From contig JAOVFP010000011.1 in the NCBI GenBank assembly GCA_025738555.1, forward strand, positions 4,565,384 through 4,629,383: 64,000 bases of DNA. Reading direction: 5' to 3'. Every line of letters begins with the position of its first letter. Position 1 is the first letter of the stretch. Position numbers and translations under genes: made by a program. This stretch comes from Cyathus striatus (taxonomy: Eukaryota > Basidiomycota > Agaricomycetes > Agaricales > Nidulariaceae). The notes beneath the pieces were generated by a model. The model did no database searches. It saw only the letters and a program-made list of their open reading frames with translations, and was not told the DNA's origin. Positions 10,089-25,076 of the stretch are shown piece after piece.

Positions 10089-10906
10089 ATGTCGCCAAAG
10101 ACTACATTAACTAAGCGGTCGAACTCTCTTCGACAAGGGACTTTATCCTTTGCTTCCATGAAGCGGACATCGTCTACTGCATCAGCTGGAAAAGTCAAAA
10201 AACTAGCCACTAAATCTTCTTCAAATGCGCAGTTGAACCTTGATGATGAGAGCAGTGAGGAAGACATTGATGACGCTGAGTTTCCTTCATCTGGCGAAGA
10301 AAGCGACCGCATTGTCGAAGAAACGATAGCCAGAGCCCCTACAAGCTCCAAGGCTAAATCCAATAAGGCAGCTGTGGAAGAACATCCCAAAAGTCTCTTT
10401 AAGCCAAAGAACAATATAGAAATACTGAAATCTGAGGATAAGGCTTCTTTAGCTGACCTTAACCCAAAGGACCCAAAATGGAGAAAGCAATACGCACTTG
10501 CCAGGAAGCAGTTGAACGGACTTCAGCCTGGTAAGTACTTTTGATTCTATATGTATGGTTATATAGCTTAAACCGATCTCAGTCCATGGCGAGAACGAAA
10601 ATCGGGTTCATGAAATCCTTCGTATTTTCGACTTGTAACGTTTTTTGTTCTCCTTTCGTCCAGTTACTTATCATTATCGTGCTGTAGGTCGTATCAGTAT
10701 GGCCCTTGTGTAGGGGTAACCCGTCTCGAACGTTGGGAAAGAGCTTACGCGCTTGGACTCGATCCACCATCAGAGGTTTGTTCAGTACGTTCTTTTGATT
10801 TGGTGACATGCCTCATGTTTCTGTTAAGATTAAGGAAATTTTGTCCACACGGCAAGGGGTAGAAGAAGCTCAATACTCGCAATGTGTTTTTTACGATGAA
10901 GTTTAA
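10089..10906 (+). CDS. DNA polymerase delta subunit 4 (Cdm1/POLD4)
   Basis: 219 aa from exons 10089-10530, 10583-10634, 10688-10775 and 10829-10906. The first 100 residues are Ser/Lys/acid-rich and start with a PIP-box-like RQGTLSF, expected to contact PCNA. The conserved C-terminal domain carries LNPKDPKWRKQYALARKQ, HEILRIFDLSYQYGPCVGVT, RLERWERAYALGLDPP and a final EILSTRQ. These match the POLD4/Cdm1 family, a small non-catalytic subunit that stabilises the replicative polymerase delta in the nucleus. Introns are 52-53 nt. The start sits 123 bp downstream of the MULE copy 2 target duplication, so the element insertion may touch its promoter (inference). Confidence 0.88.
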
Positions 10907-11782
10907 ACGTCCCCCGGTCGCCGCCGTGTACCATGTAAGCGGCTCCTAGTCATGACATTCAATTTTCTATACTTTCACGTCATTGCTTTCGTTGTATACT
11001 ATACAGTGCTTTTCGTTCTAGGATCATTTGCTTGTTTTTTTTTTCGCCACTTCGTATGTATCATAGGACATGTTTGAACAAGATTTCGGTTGTCAATCAT
11101 GAAACTTAGGCACGTTGCAATTGCAAGATAATCTTCATCATTTGATCTTCAAAGTATGCTGTAAGGATTAAGGTAAGTGACGACAGGTTCGTATGTACTT
11201 ACTTCTTTTCCACGATCACAAGCCGGTCAGCGTGGTGGAAATATTTCCTCTCGAGCATATATGTCACTGATGCTATCAAATTCTAAAGCAGTCGTTGTAT
11301 CCCTCCATCTCCGTTAGCATTTATGGCGTATTCAGTTCTCGCTTCGCCAACCTGGATTGTGGTTCTTGTTCATGTGAGTCGAATGCTCACCAATGTTGAC
11401 CTTTAGTTCCCGCTACCTCCCAGGCATTCTTGTGATCTTTGTAGGATTGATTACCTAAATAGGTTATTATGACACTTGCAAAGTATCCGATGGTGTTTTT
11501 CGTGTCATCTTGTGCTCTTCTTTGGGTATGAGGTGAACTTGAACTCTGGGTATGAATGTCGGACCCCTCGGTAAAGATTGCACTGTTTCGCTGTAGACTG
11601 ATTGTACAAGGCCACGTTTCCGGTACCTCAGAAGCTTGGAGCTAAGGTTCTTCTTTAAACAGATTTCCTTTCGCGGAAATTCCAATATGAGGTTCCGATA
11701 TCTCAGGAATCCGCGTTTATAAGGACTGCACCGCTCCATATGAGCACCTCGCATCTTTTCTGTACTCTGGTTACCTCTAATA
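10907..11782. other. Intergenic, no gene seen
   Basis: About 0.9 kb of AT-rich sequence between the polymerase subunit and the monooxygenase. No supported frame. A long antisense frame at 11467-12006 overlaps the next gene and is rejected as a shadow. Confidence 0.5.
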
Positions 11783-14341
<2,559 letters not shown>

Positions 14342-14480
14342 TAACTTTTTCTAATTGAACCTTTTCTCGCTGTCTTTTTGGGGTATATTGTTAAAGAACG
14401 TATTCATGTACTATATTACAGCTTGAATATCAATTAATAAAAGAGCTAGAAAGAAGGGAGTGTATGACGAAGGTGAAACT

Positions 14481-17258
14481 TTAACGTCGCTTCGCAAGTG
14501 GTGGGGCCTCAACACTATCAATCGGTACTCTTCTTGGACCTCCACCCTTCGGTACTGGGGGTTTCGTTGACACCTTAACCCTGTGCGTTGATGTGCCAAC
14601 TGGCTTAACATCTGTTTTGGTGGATTTTCCCGAGGTAGCTATTCCAGATGGAGGAGTGACCTTGGACATTGTCACACTCGAAGAGATCTTGCCTGATTTC
14701 TTTCTTGCCTCGTTCTCTTTCTCCCCAAGCCCCAAGGTGCGTGAACGAGACATAGAAGGAGCGTCCGTCTTTGCCTTTCCTTTCGAAGTTGGAGGTTTCT
14801 TACCAGCCTGAGGTGGATGGAATACTTTCGATTTACCCATTGGTACAGGACGCGCCTTTACAACATTTGGTTCAACTTTCTTCTCTTGCAAGGGAGGAGA
14901 TTCCACGCCAAGCTCAGCGGCTAACGACATCTGCGGCTGAGATGCAGGAGGGAACAGTGGTTTATTGCCACATCCAAGTCCACCATCGTTATCTTCCTCC
15001 TCTGTTACAACACCCAAACTTCCGGACGACAACGTTATAGCACGCGGCGGACTGTTAGGCGAATCAGCAAGCATTAGAATGCGACTAAGTGGGCTAGGTT
15101 TTGCGGGGGAGTAGGCATGTATCATGCGCTGAGCAAAAGGTTTAGCGACAGGGAAGGCACGTTTTGAAGGAGTTGATGGTATTGGAGGGGAAGGATCTGG
15201 GGATAACGAGTCTGGAGGAGAGGGCATCTCTGGGGGGGATAAGTCTATAGGCAATTCTTCAGCATATTGGAAATCAATCTTTGGAATATCTAGAGGCGGT
15301 GAAGACTTAGAAGATAGAACAGGTTTCGAAGGTAATGAAGCACGAGGCGAGGGAGGGGAAGCACAAAAGTACTAGGAAGAACAGATGACAGAGGTTTCAA
15401 GGAGGAGAAACTTAGAGCAGGTATTGGCGGAAGCACCTCTGTCTCATATGAAGGTATTATCTTCGAAGGGGAAGCTATGGATGATCGCCGTGAAACCCGT
15501 GTCGTCCTTCTAGCACTGGCTTTCCCCACAGCAATGGGTTTCGCGGGCGACTTGTGTAGTGGCTTTTTTGGTGATTTCCGAGGGGATTTCTTTGGTGACA
15601 GCTTGATTACTTGAGGAACCCGTATTGGAGAGTTAGGGTTTGGTGTCGGTGGAAGGTCTGCTAACATTTGCTCGACTTGCCATGCCCGCTTCTCTTCCAG
15701 AAGTCTAAGTCTATCAGTCTTTGAATTCACATTAGTTAAGCAATATCACTAGTAAATATATTCCATACCTCGAGCGCTGCTTTCTCCTTTCCAAGCTTGA
15801 TAGTTGCCTCCGTGAATCTGTCCCGTTCTTGCTGAAGCTCTAACTTGATCTTGTCTAGTCGTTTCTTTTCCTCATCTTGCAGCGGTGCAGACATAAGCTC
15901 CATGCTCATCTCTGAGACGTCATCTTGAACTTTCTTGTGGTCCTCGGCAAATTTATCGAACATGGCCTGCGTTTCTGCTGCTTGCAGCATGTTCTGCTTC
16001 TGCGACAAAGCTGCAGAGAAACTCAAGACCTAGAAACAGAGTAAAGAACATAGAACATACCGAGTTCCTCTTTCAAGCTTCCAATTATGCCTTGCAAACG
16101 TTCAAGTTCGCTATCCGAAACAGCAGCGCGAGGCTGAGCAGCTTTGGAAGAAGTGGAGGACGTTGAAGCTGCAGGTGTTTCTGAAAGCGAAGCCAACCGA
16201 TCTCTTAAAGCAGTGAGGACGGTGTTCAGTTTGTTAGAAGGATTATCAACTGGTGTTAGAGGAAAGAGTGTGGTAACGGTATATGGTATAGGCTAGTTCA
16301 CGTCAGTCAATAACTCCTGAAGAACCAAATAAAGTAGAATACCACAAACTTTTTCTTCGTGCTGAGTAACTTGCGCAATTACTTCCTGAATGCTATTGAT
16401 TGCCTTCAACACCAACTTTCTCAAATACGTGTTCTCATCCGCCAACATCCCACGCGCCTTCTCAGCTTCATCTAGTGCAATGTCCAAGAATCCCTGAGTC
16501 TTTCCTAACAGTTCACTTCCATCAACAATAGCAACATTAGCACATCGGAGTCCTGCTGAAGCGGCGGATAATTTAGATTGTGCTTCAGCTAGTTTCGACC
16601 ATTTCTCGGTAATCCGCTCAACTTCCTTGTCTCGCTTTTTGAGCTCAGCTTGGTGTGCTGAGCGCACGCCTTGGAGGGTTATACGAGCTCTCTGAAGTTC
16701 AGAGCTAGTATGTTTGTGTGCGGATTCGGTATTCTGTAATGTCTTTTGAAGTGCACTACAGTCGAGACCATTAGTGTATGAGAAGTATATATACAGTTGC
16801 AAGGACATACGAAAGTCTTGACTTGTGAAGATTTGTCTCCTTTTCTGCACTGGCAGCTTTCTCATTCGCATTTCGATGCATGTTCGTAAGTCGTTCGAAG
16901 TCATATGAGAGTGTCCTGTATTTCCCAGTTAGTTCTTCTGTCCTGTTCATATCTTCCTGCAATAAGTATATCTTAGCCCTTGTAATAACGGTTAGAGGAA
17001 CTAATGTCAACGTACCACACGCTGGCCCAACATCGCCAACAAACATTTAACCACCTTCTCAGACTCTTTAACTGATACACCATCCAAATTCAGTCCAGAA
17101 CCAGACGTAAACCCGTGTGCAGCTAGCTGGGCGTTGACAAATTCCAGACTTGAGCTTGAGAATTCACCATCTATCGACGTAGAAGCCGAGTCTGCGAAAT
17201 CGGAGAAAGACGGTGATTGGAGGTCCCAGTGTACTGCCCTTTGGGGAGTTTTCGCCAT
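14481..17258 (-). CDS. ADIP-domain coiled-coil protein (Msd1/SSX2IP-like)
   Basis: 813 aa from exons 17258-17016, 16956-16811, 16755-16350, 16292-16061, 16010-15769, 15718-15437 and 15371-14481. The N-terminus has SSLEFVNAQLAAHGF, then long heptad coiled coils (about 75-265 and 330-430) including YDFERLTNMHRNANEKA. This is the ADIP (afadin- and alpha-actinin-binding) family. Its best known fungal member, fission yeast Msd1, anchors microtubule minus ends at the spindle pole body, so a microtubule or spindle-pole role is likely. The C-terminal 390 residues are disordered, basic and Pro/Ser-rich with SPKKSPRKSPKK repeats resembling CDK or microtubule-binding sites. Exon 6/7 (intron 15436-15372) is the least certain junction: it was chosen to avoid stops. 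Confidence 0.8.
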
Positions 17259-18628
17259 GGTAATGGCTTGTAGTTTAACCTTTCAACTTGGCGTCGATAT
17301 CTTGGAGGCTATATTGCCTATGTTGTGAGGGATTGGAAAGGAGATGAAGTTGGGTTTATCCACGCGACATATCACGTGCTCGCGTCTGAGCAGCTGAGGC
17401 TGAGCTGTTCATGGCTGTCACGCTGAAAAGTCGCGAACAGTTGGTCTTACTGATACAGTATTCCGAATACTTCCCTCCTGTCTCCCTCTCTTTCAGTGCA
17501 TTGTCTGCTGGATATCTACTCTGTCCTTGTCATCATGTTCTGTCGTTGGATCTCTGGGTGCCTCACTGCAATTTTATCATGACGAATAGATTTAATAGCC
17601 TTCCCATGACAAGCATGCTGCATGCATCCCATCCTTCGGGACCTCATCCAGAATAGTCCAACGATGAGGAACATGACCATCTCACTGTGCAATCGGGGCC
17701 GATTCCATCATCCATCCCCGGACCCCTTGTCACTATCTCGTCTAATGACATGGTGCTACTGAGATGATACACAGCGAGGTATATACTTTCTATCTAGTCC
17801 TTTCTTTCCTTCTCTGACTGAACTTCATATAGGCACGATTAAAGACCTTCCGGCCGCTCCTAAAATCTCATCTCTCCGAGCTGGCTGCGAGGTGTCAGCA
17901 CGTACTCTTCCTGACTCGCTTGCAGGATGAGAGTCCGCTGCCACAGGACCACGAAGATAAAATGAGGATCGCAGGTTGGGCTAAGGGATCTATGTACTGA
18001 TGGGATGTGAGGTCAATTTCGTCATACATCGTCACTGCATCCGTTCCCCACCCTCGTCGCCACTGTTCAGTTGAATGACAACGACGAGCATCTGGACCAA
18101 CCCGTTCAAACGTCCTGAGGGGACTTGAGGCCAGCCTTATCATTGATCATCACTGTCAACAAGTGTCCGCCTGCGCCATCATCGTCAATACGTTATTCGC
18201 ACATTCCAGGTCCAGTCGGCTCCCCTGCCTGCTATCGCAATTTGACTTGCTTGCCACTGGTTACCGCTGGCTGCCTTTCTATGACCCCCCTTTCATTTCG
18301 ATATGATGGGGTGAGAGGGAGGTTTGTTCGATCACCCATAGCAAGAGGAAGGGATTGAATAAATGCAAGATGAGCCATAACGCAAGCAAGAAGCAAGAAG
18401 TAAGCGTCTTGTGGCTGAATAATACAGGTCTATTACCTTTTCTGGAACTATCACCGACTTACGCGTCGGCCTTGGCACTAGCCTACTGATTAATGACGCG
18501 CTCGTGCAATAAACTTCCTAGCATCTTCGCCTAATTGCCATGAAAGCAATTTGATGTTTATTTTACTATACGATCTCATTACAAGTAGGCACTTACACCA
18601 AACTCTGGAAATAAGTACCATGGTTGAG
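17259..18628. other. Intergenic, no gene seen
   Basis: About 1.4 kb between the start of the coiled-coil gene and the 3' end of the first sulfite-pump gene. It includes an E-box-like CACGTG near 17374 and pyrimidine-rich stretches. Only short, unconserved frames were found on either strand. Confidence 0.5.
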
Positions 18629-20118
18629 TCAAATACTACGCGGCCTTTTACTTCCGTTTCGAAATTTGCCACCACACTTGTCAACATAGGAACGCATGCA
18701 AGAAGGACTCGAACAATATTCATGGTCAGAGGTAGGCTGTGTGGACGCTTCCGGAAATATCGATGTATCCCAAGTGCGAACGACGGTAGGTAGGAAGCAA
18801 AATATCCAAAGTGCAAAAACTATAGCTGTAATATAAACATGTCAGTTCGGAATCGACAGTAATGAGTTAGCTTACCTGACCAAATTGCGCCGAAGAAATG
18901 GAAAAATCTACTGTCCAGAACAATTCCTAATTGAACTGAACACAACGCAAATACACCGTTCGGAAAGACTAACCCCCAATAGGCCAACGTAAATGGGATT
19001 TTCCCTGTCTGTGCGGTAACCAGTATTTCAAGCGTTGACATCACGATCCATGCAATTCCCATGGACCACAAGATCCAAGCTCCAGATAAACAAATAGTGT
19101 ACAGGACCTGACCATTATGTGGAACCTTTGGGGTTGGGTAATCGTCGTGAAACGGAAATATCTTTGATAGCATTTCACCGTTTACAAGAAGAGAATAGCC
19201 ACCTTGACCAAGGGGACTAGCTATTATGAAACCAGCCGGAGTTATATGTGCCTTCGGAGGACCATGCAGGATAAGTCGAGTGAGGAAGAGTGTTATTATC
19301 ATCAATGTGAGGCTCATCCCAATGACAAAAGCACACAACGAAACCCCAGTTGTAATTGAAGCTAAGTTTGTCGAGCTCTCGAGTAGGACATGAGATATGT
19401 TTCCCCCCGTTCCCGACAGGACAATCAACGGAATGATTGGTAACACCCAGACAGAAGTTGTTTCTGCCACTAAATGATGCCTTGTATACATCCTTTGACG
19501 CGTTTTAGTGTGGATATAGTTAGACATGATATACTCACATAACGTATAACAACCCAAACGCTGTCAAAAATGAAATACCTAAATCCAACCACCAAAAACT
19601 CCATAAAGCATAGAGGAAACCTTTACCGCCGAACGACCAGCTACGGTGAATAATTATGCTCTCATCTATTAGGCTTGCCGCGCCAATGGGGAAAGCGCCG
19701 ACGAAAAGGCTTTCAGTTGGATTCAGTAACGTTTGCTTCAATAACTGCATGCATGTCTGTCAGATGCTAATTTGAAAACTATCAGATGTACATGTGAACT
19801 CACACTTGGAAACATCCAGAATCGCAAAGCGGTAATGACAGTGAATGCAGTAAATAAAAATAAATTAAGAAAGTAAAAGCTGAGCGAGATCACTTTTAGA
19901 GGAGTACTTCCTGCTCCGAAATGAAATCGAGCGACGAGTACGGAAACTGTCCCTGTGCCCATGATGATCGTAAACCATGCTGGCGAAAACGCACTGTAGA
20001 AATGCGTATGTAAGATGCAAGTGCAGCTGCCAGAATCTAGAAAATGACAGACCGAATACACTGGCGAATACTTTTCCGACGAGTGGGCATAAGAGCTCCG
20101 AATAGCAACTCCACTCAT
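18629..20118 (-). CDS. Ssu1/TDT-family sulfite or organic-anion exporter A
   Basis: 422 aa from exons 20118-20060, 19993-19804, 19744-19539, 19492-18876 and 18825-18629. About ten hydrophobic segments. The family start FSPAWFTIIMGTGTVSV, the middle motif TSVWVLPIIPLIVLSGTGG and AYWGLVFPNGVF match the C4-dicarboxylate/malate transporter-SLAC1 superfamily; the yeast Ssu1 branch exports sulfite across the plasma membrane. Introns are 46-66 nt. Exon 1 (before AFSPAWF) is weakly supported: the donor was picked for phase. It is the downstream member of a head-to-tail pair with the gene at 20228-21710; the 109 bp between them includes its own start region. Confidence 0.85.
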
Positions 20119-20227
20119 CGAAAAAGTAGTCTGAGCACTGACAGGTAGTATTAGTAAGTAGAATCTGCTACTGGTGTCTGAAACAGAGTCTGTGACATCA
20201 TTTTATAGTCTCCTTTATAGTAATTTC

Positions 20228-21710
20228 CTACACTACTAGTACTTGCGTCATGCTGGTAGCCCTACTGTCCGTAGGTGTCTTTGGCGTCAACTCAACATTG
20301 CACTGGGATGACTCTATCTTACTTTTCGTACAGCTCGTCCCATGTACATGCAAATTTCGCATGCATTCGAAATATAACGTCCCAATAGATCGTATGGAAA
20401 CAAATAACCATAGCAGAAGTGTTGTCAGAGCGTATATAGTTCCAAAAATGCGAAAAAATGGAGACTGAAACACGCCCGCTAGCTGAATCGTGAGATTTGC
20501 GTATACGCCCTGAAAACTATCAGAGCGAGTCACGCAATTGCACGCAAAAGTGCAGACACTTACATTAGGAAAGACAAGTCCCCAGAACGGCAGTTGAAAG
20601 GGTATTTTCGTATGACGCATAACATGCTGCATCGCGAGAAGTGCAAAAAGGATCCACGCAGTTGCAAAGGACCACAAGCAAAACGCGATGCAAACACATA
20701 AAATGTAGATAGTTTCTCCTGCGGAGGCCTGTGACAAAAAGGATGAAGTATCTTTGCCGGTCCTGTAAGGCAACATTGCTTGAAAATTTTCGCCGATCAA
20801 TAAAATAGCAAAAGCAGATTGTGCCATTGGGCCCAGTGGCAAAAAGGATGAAATGATCTTTGAACCGGCTGGAAGGCCATGGACAATAAGCCGTAGCAGA
20901 TATATGGTTAGAATCATCATTGCAATCGCAAGGCCGACAACAACCATGAAAACAGAGAAAAAAATAGTCGTCATGGCGTGACGAGCTGAATGAGCCTGTA
21001 ACGCTTTTGCAAGAACACCCCCAGATGACGCTGCAACGGTCAACGTGACAACAGGTAGCAGCCAAGCAGATGTCATAGTGTCCAGCGAGTGTTTTTGTTG
21101 TGTGTTCCTGGCTTAGGGATAAGTGATTTTTGAAAATGATGTTAAGAAATTAACTGTACATTAGATGGATTACGCCCCAGCAACACAGGACAGAGATAGC
21201 AACATCTATCCACCATATAGTCCAGATGAAGTACAGGAAGCCAGTCCCCCCAAGTCCATAATGTCTGTAAACGACATCGACCGCCACATTGATCAGCGTT
21301 GTAGCTGCCATGGGGAAACAGCCAGTATACATGCTAAACACTGGATCCGCAAGAAGCCTCAACCAAGCATCATGGTCGCGGAAGTATCGCACAGCGTTGA
21401 GAACGGTAAATATTATGAAGAGCGCAAGATTCAAGAGGAAGAACGCGAGGCTGAGCACAAATGTCACTTTGGTGTCTTTTCCATATGGGAAGTTATAGCA
21501 AAGGATGCTAATAGCACCGGTTCCTGGAGGCGGATGTCAGAAAAGAGCCATATTCCTTCGATGAAAGACGGACCCATTGTAACAGCGAAGAGAACTGGGG
21601 ACGCTTGGCTAAGAAAAGAGTTTATGTAATTTATTAAATTATAACTGGGGGGCGGGAGCAAGATGTACTCACCGCGTCAACTTGTCGCAGGCACTGAATA
21701 CAGGATACAT
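20228..21710 (-). CDS. Ssu1/TDT-family sulfite or organic-anion exporter B
   Basis: 420 aa from exons 21710-21673, 21608-21574, 21523-21160, 21107-20564 and 20509-20228. Paralogue of the neighbouring transporter: FAVTMGTGAISIL at the start, LDTMTSAWLLPVVTLTV, HTKIPFQLPFWGLVFPNGVY, ten predicted membrane segments and a hydrophilic cytosolic tail. Introns after VTMG, after IHLM and before GVY sit at conserved positions, two of them shared with the first copy. Predicted plasma-membrane sulfite or related anion efflux. Conservation between copies is clear in the membrane core and poor in the tails, so the duplication is not recent. The first two exons are short (38 and 35 nt) but keep the frame. 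Confidence 0.85.
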
Positions 21711-22213
21711 GGTGAATGGGTCACTAACGATGAGAAGAAAGGTACCTCAGGATGTTCGAGTCATAAATAAATATAGCTTATATCCGTGCACGGGGACCAT
21801 GGCGTAAAGATTGCGATCTTCCTGAATTCCGAATTACAGAACTAGCAGGGTTCAAATTGGGTGAAAAAGTAACCAAGTACAAGGTCGGTGAACGGGTTCA
21901 AATTACCTAATACAATCTATTTGCATCTGTATGCCTGACCCTGGCCTGACCAGCCCATCGACCTAAATTCAATGTTCATCGTCTTCCCAGCGAGTATCTC
22001 ACTGTCAGACTCATCCTTCTATGTGTTTGTACGTATAAATATATCGTGTTGGTCCATGCCAACTACCTTGCTGGCTTCCTCCCTTGTTTTTCGTTCAGCT
22101 TATTCCTTTATTTTATCCAATAACTCTCATCCTAAAGGATCTTCAGTACATCGAGTCCACAACAGGTGATACTAGGCCAAATTGATAATCCTTACTCTTC
22201 CTCATACAGTCCA
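21711..22213. promoter_or_regulatory. Divergent intergenic region
   Basis: 503 bp between the starts of the transporter B gene (minus) and the unknown-function gene (plus). A TATAAATA at 22034-22041 is placed to serve the plus-strand gene. A pyrimidine tract ending in CAG just before the ATG at 22214 could be a 5'-UTR intron acceptor. Confidence 0.4.
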
Positions 22214-23630
22214 ATGGAAACTCAAACCAATACCCTACTATCTTCAGGTGGTGAACATATTGTGGTCACGACTCGAGTTCAAAAGATTTCCATTCTTCGT
22301 TTTTTCCGAAGAGCTCCAGAGGACCACGCCACTACCCATGGAATGCACTCGCCGCGTCAAGTAAAGAAGTCCAAGAGCGATAGAAAAGCGAAAAAATCTG
22401 CGTTGATAATTCGCTCATTGATTGTTGGTTCTGGCAATTCTGTTGTAGCGGTCACACCCGCTGCGACAAGATCGCATATGAGCAAAGTCAAATCGCAGCT
22501 TGGGCAGCCCAGCTCAGCCAAACGAGTCATTGATCAGTTACGGTGCTTGCCTGCATTCGACTCTGGGGAGTCGTCCTTGCAGATTTCTCACCCTATCCAT
22601 GCCGTTTGCCTCGAGCACACGGAAGCCGAAGCAGATAACATACATTTCTCTAAATTATCTTACGATGGCCCAACTATTAACCAGCTCGGCTTTCCTGCCA
22701 TTGTTTCTGCCCCAATTGATAACTTGGCTACACTATTTACTGAAATGCACGTAGTGGATCTCATCAGTACCCCAATGCTTGGACTTGGTCAGCCAGGAGA
22801 TGGAAATGGTATTCTGGTTGGTTCTGTTCCCACCGCGGAAACTGTTATAGAAGGCATAAAACAGATTACTCCCGAGCTTATGGCGCTGGGCTATGCCACT
22901 GGTAAAGCAATAATCCCCGACCACACAGGCTTGTATACTCCTTTTGTCAATCACTCTTCTATTCACCAATATAAACAGGTGTTTATCCTCCTACTGATCG
23001 CATGTCAGTCTTGACCTGTAAGTTTATGAATATGCACCTCTTCGATATTCCTGTTCAAAGTGGATATTAGATTGGTGGGGCCTTGAACTTGTGCTCCCTG
23101 CGCCTACTATTGCATATCTAGATGTGTGGTTGTCTCCTTTCTGTGCTCTTTCCTAATTGTTCACATTTTGACCAGAATGTCCAATCCATCTCAAACGCGG
23201 TTGTGAACTTCCTTTCAGCACTCGCATTGATAAACAATGGTGTACGAGAGATTTTACCATTTATTCGATATATAGGGCAGTTTGTTGAATTTGAGTTCAA
23301 TACAATTCGGAAGCAAGATAAAGGACAAGGGGTAGTATGTGCAGCGACATGGTGCGGTCAAGCGTCATATTTAAATGTGTTCTCTGATTGTTTTGATCTT
23401 TCTCGCAGGATTATGCCTGCGGCAATGGTATTTATTTGTACCACTTGAATATAAGACATCGATCACTAACAATAATATATATATAGGTTCCTCGTCCATG
23501 GGATTTTGCTCCTCCGCCTCAAATTATAGGGTCAACGGAAAAGATTTTGCCCGAAACGTCAATCCCTAAACCTACCCCCCCGATAGCAGACAGTCCACTG
23601 GGCATGGTTACCACCGAGACATCTTCGTAG
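22214..23630 (+). CDS. Protein of unknown function, apparently conserved
   Basis: 381 aa from exons 22214-22928, 22979-23017, 23071-23123, 23176-23351, 23409-23427 and 23487-23630. I do not recognise a named domain. The N-terminal 100 residues are basic and Ser-rich. The centre (about 140-330) is ordered, with IHAVCLEHTEAEADNIHFSK, LGYATGKAIIPDHTGVYPPT, TYWWGLELVLPAPTIAYL and a helical ISNAVVNFLSALALINNGVR. The C-terminus is Pro-rich and begins VPRPWDFAPPP. The spliced product reads as one coherent protein, which supports the model even without a family name. The first intron (22929-22978) starts with GC; only this boundary joins DHTG to VYPPTDRMSVL. No localisation signal was seen. Confidence 0.65.
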
Positions 23631-23938
23631 ATTGCACAATCCACGTAGTCTCATCTAATAGACCCCGCCTCCACTTTATGACCGATGAACGAACGAATGT
23701 TAACGATTAACGATATATATGACGAATCTTATTTCCGTGTCCTTATATTGGGTATTGTAGAACTACAGCTGTATTTATATATCAAGTTTACAGCTCCCCC
23801 ATATACTTACATTACTTTGATGATTATGAAATTTTTTGTACAGTAACTCAACAGTAACTTAGTACGTGACATTGTTCTTCCTGTGAAGGATTTAAAGCAG
23901 TACCTCTTAAGAAGTGTGCTGGTCTAAAACAAAAAAGT
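23631..23938. other. Intergenic, no gene seen
   Basis: AT-rich spacer between the unknown-function gene and the tRNA. No supported feature. Confidence 0.5.
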
Positions 23939-24023
23939 GGACATTTGGAGGATTGAACTCCAGACCTCACGCATGTGCAAGTATTAATGCGAAGCGTGCG
24001 CGCTACCACTGTGCCAAATGCCC
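23939..24023 (-). tRNA. tRNA-Ala (CGC) with 14-nt intron
   Basis: 85 nt, all arms fold. The acceptor stem GGGCATT pairs with AATGTCC, including G3:U70, the universal alanine identity pair. The D arm is GCAC-AGTGGTA-GCGC with one A:C mismatch. The anticodon stem CACGC/GCGTG encloses TTCGCA, then a 14-nt intron (plus-strand 23974-23987) placed one base 3' of the anticodon, the standard position. The anticodon CGC lies at 23989-23991 and reads GCG codons. T arm TGGAG-TTCAATC-CTCCA. CCA is not encoded, as expected for a eukaryotic nuclear tRNA. Confidence 0.96.
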
Positions 24024-25076
24024 ATATATTAAGTTGCAAAATAACGGCATCAGGGCGGAAATGATAATAAATGGGGAACGATCGGGGGAAAGGGACTGAC
24101 CAGCAGTTGCGTATGAACAAGTTTAACCGGTCCGCAGCTTTGAAAGATGAGGATGGGGACGAGCTTCTAACAGCCAGGCCAGAAGCAGTCCATTCTGTTG
24201 TAAATAAGTAGCATGATTTTGGTCCATAAAGAAATAGACTACAGCCCAAGCCACATGATGTTCCACAAGAAAAGCAAACATATGAAGAAAGCCGTTTCCT
24301 AGAGACCAGGGATGATGTGACAATAATTACAGACCGTATGCATGCTTCCGGTAGAACATGTGAATTCTCTCAGGAATTTCCCCGCGGTGTAGAAGGACAT
24401 GGGACCCTAGCAGTAAGAGTGGGCTTTGGATGTCTAAGGCGAGGGAAGGTTCTCTCGTGAAATTAAGTAGAGCCAGACTGCGCTGTGGAGTGCGAAGAGC
24501 TTGTAACCAGTTGCATAGTAAGCCACGGTCTAGAGGAGACCTGTCGCGGCCGAGTAGTTCCGAAGAGCTGGCCACAAGGTAGGGTAGCGTTGCAAGATGC
24601 TACCGGTCATGTCGTTCACTTAAAGAGAATGAATCATAGGTAAAGACACAAGTGAAAAGGCTTCTTTATAACGATCAGTTACATACAAGTTCAGAGACCA
24701 CGGCTTCCATACCTACTGTTACATGAGTGACACACTAAGAGAGACGACTATCTGGGATTCATTTATTGCAGATGTATATCATAGGTGATGAATAAGATAA
24801 GATGCGCAGGAGGGCGCCAGAGCAAGTAAGGCAGTGGTAGCGGTGAGTAGTAGGGGTGCAAAGTACAAAGTGGGCAAGGCAGAGATTGGCGGAAGTGATT
24901 ACATAATAGGTTTTCGATGGTGAGCTCGGGTCATGACATTCCATTTGTAAAGCCAGACCCAGCCAGCGTATCCCTCAGACTCTCTTCCTCATTCCAATTT
25001 TCGTTTCTTTATTTTCTTTCCAAAATATTGTATACAGGCTCGCTGATTCCCTTTGTCCTCATTCCTATCCCCAGCG
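24024..25076. other. Intergenic, possible gene relic
   Basis: About 1 kb with no intact gene. On the minus strand around 24300-24600 several short frames carry a loose membrane-protein flavour, but they are broken by stops and I could not build a spliced model. The last 150 bp are pyrimidine-rich and form the leader of the deubiquitinase gene. Confidence 0.35.

Noticed and set aside
24327..24575. Minus-strand frame with possible membrane character
   Set aside because: Neighbouring frames are broken by stops and no spliced model works; at best a relic.
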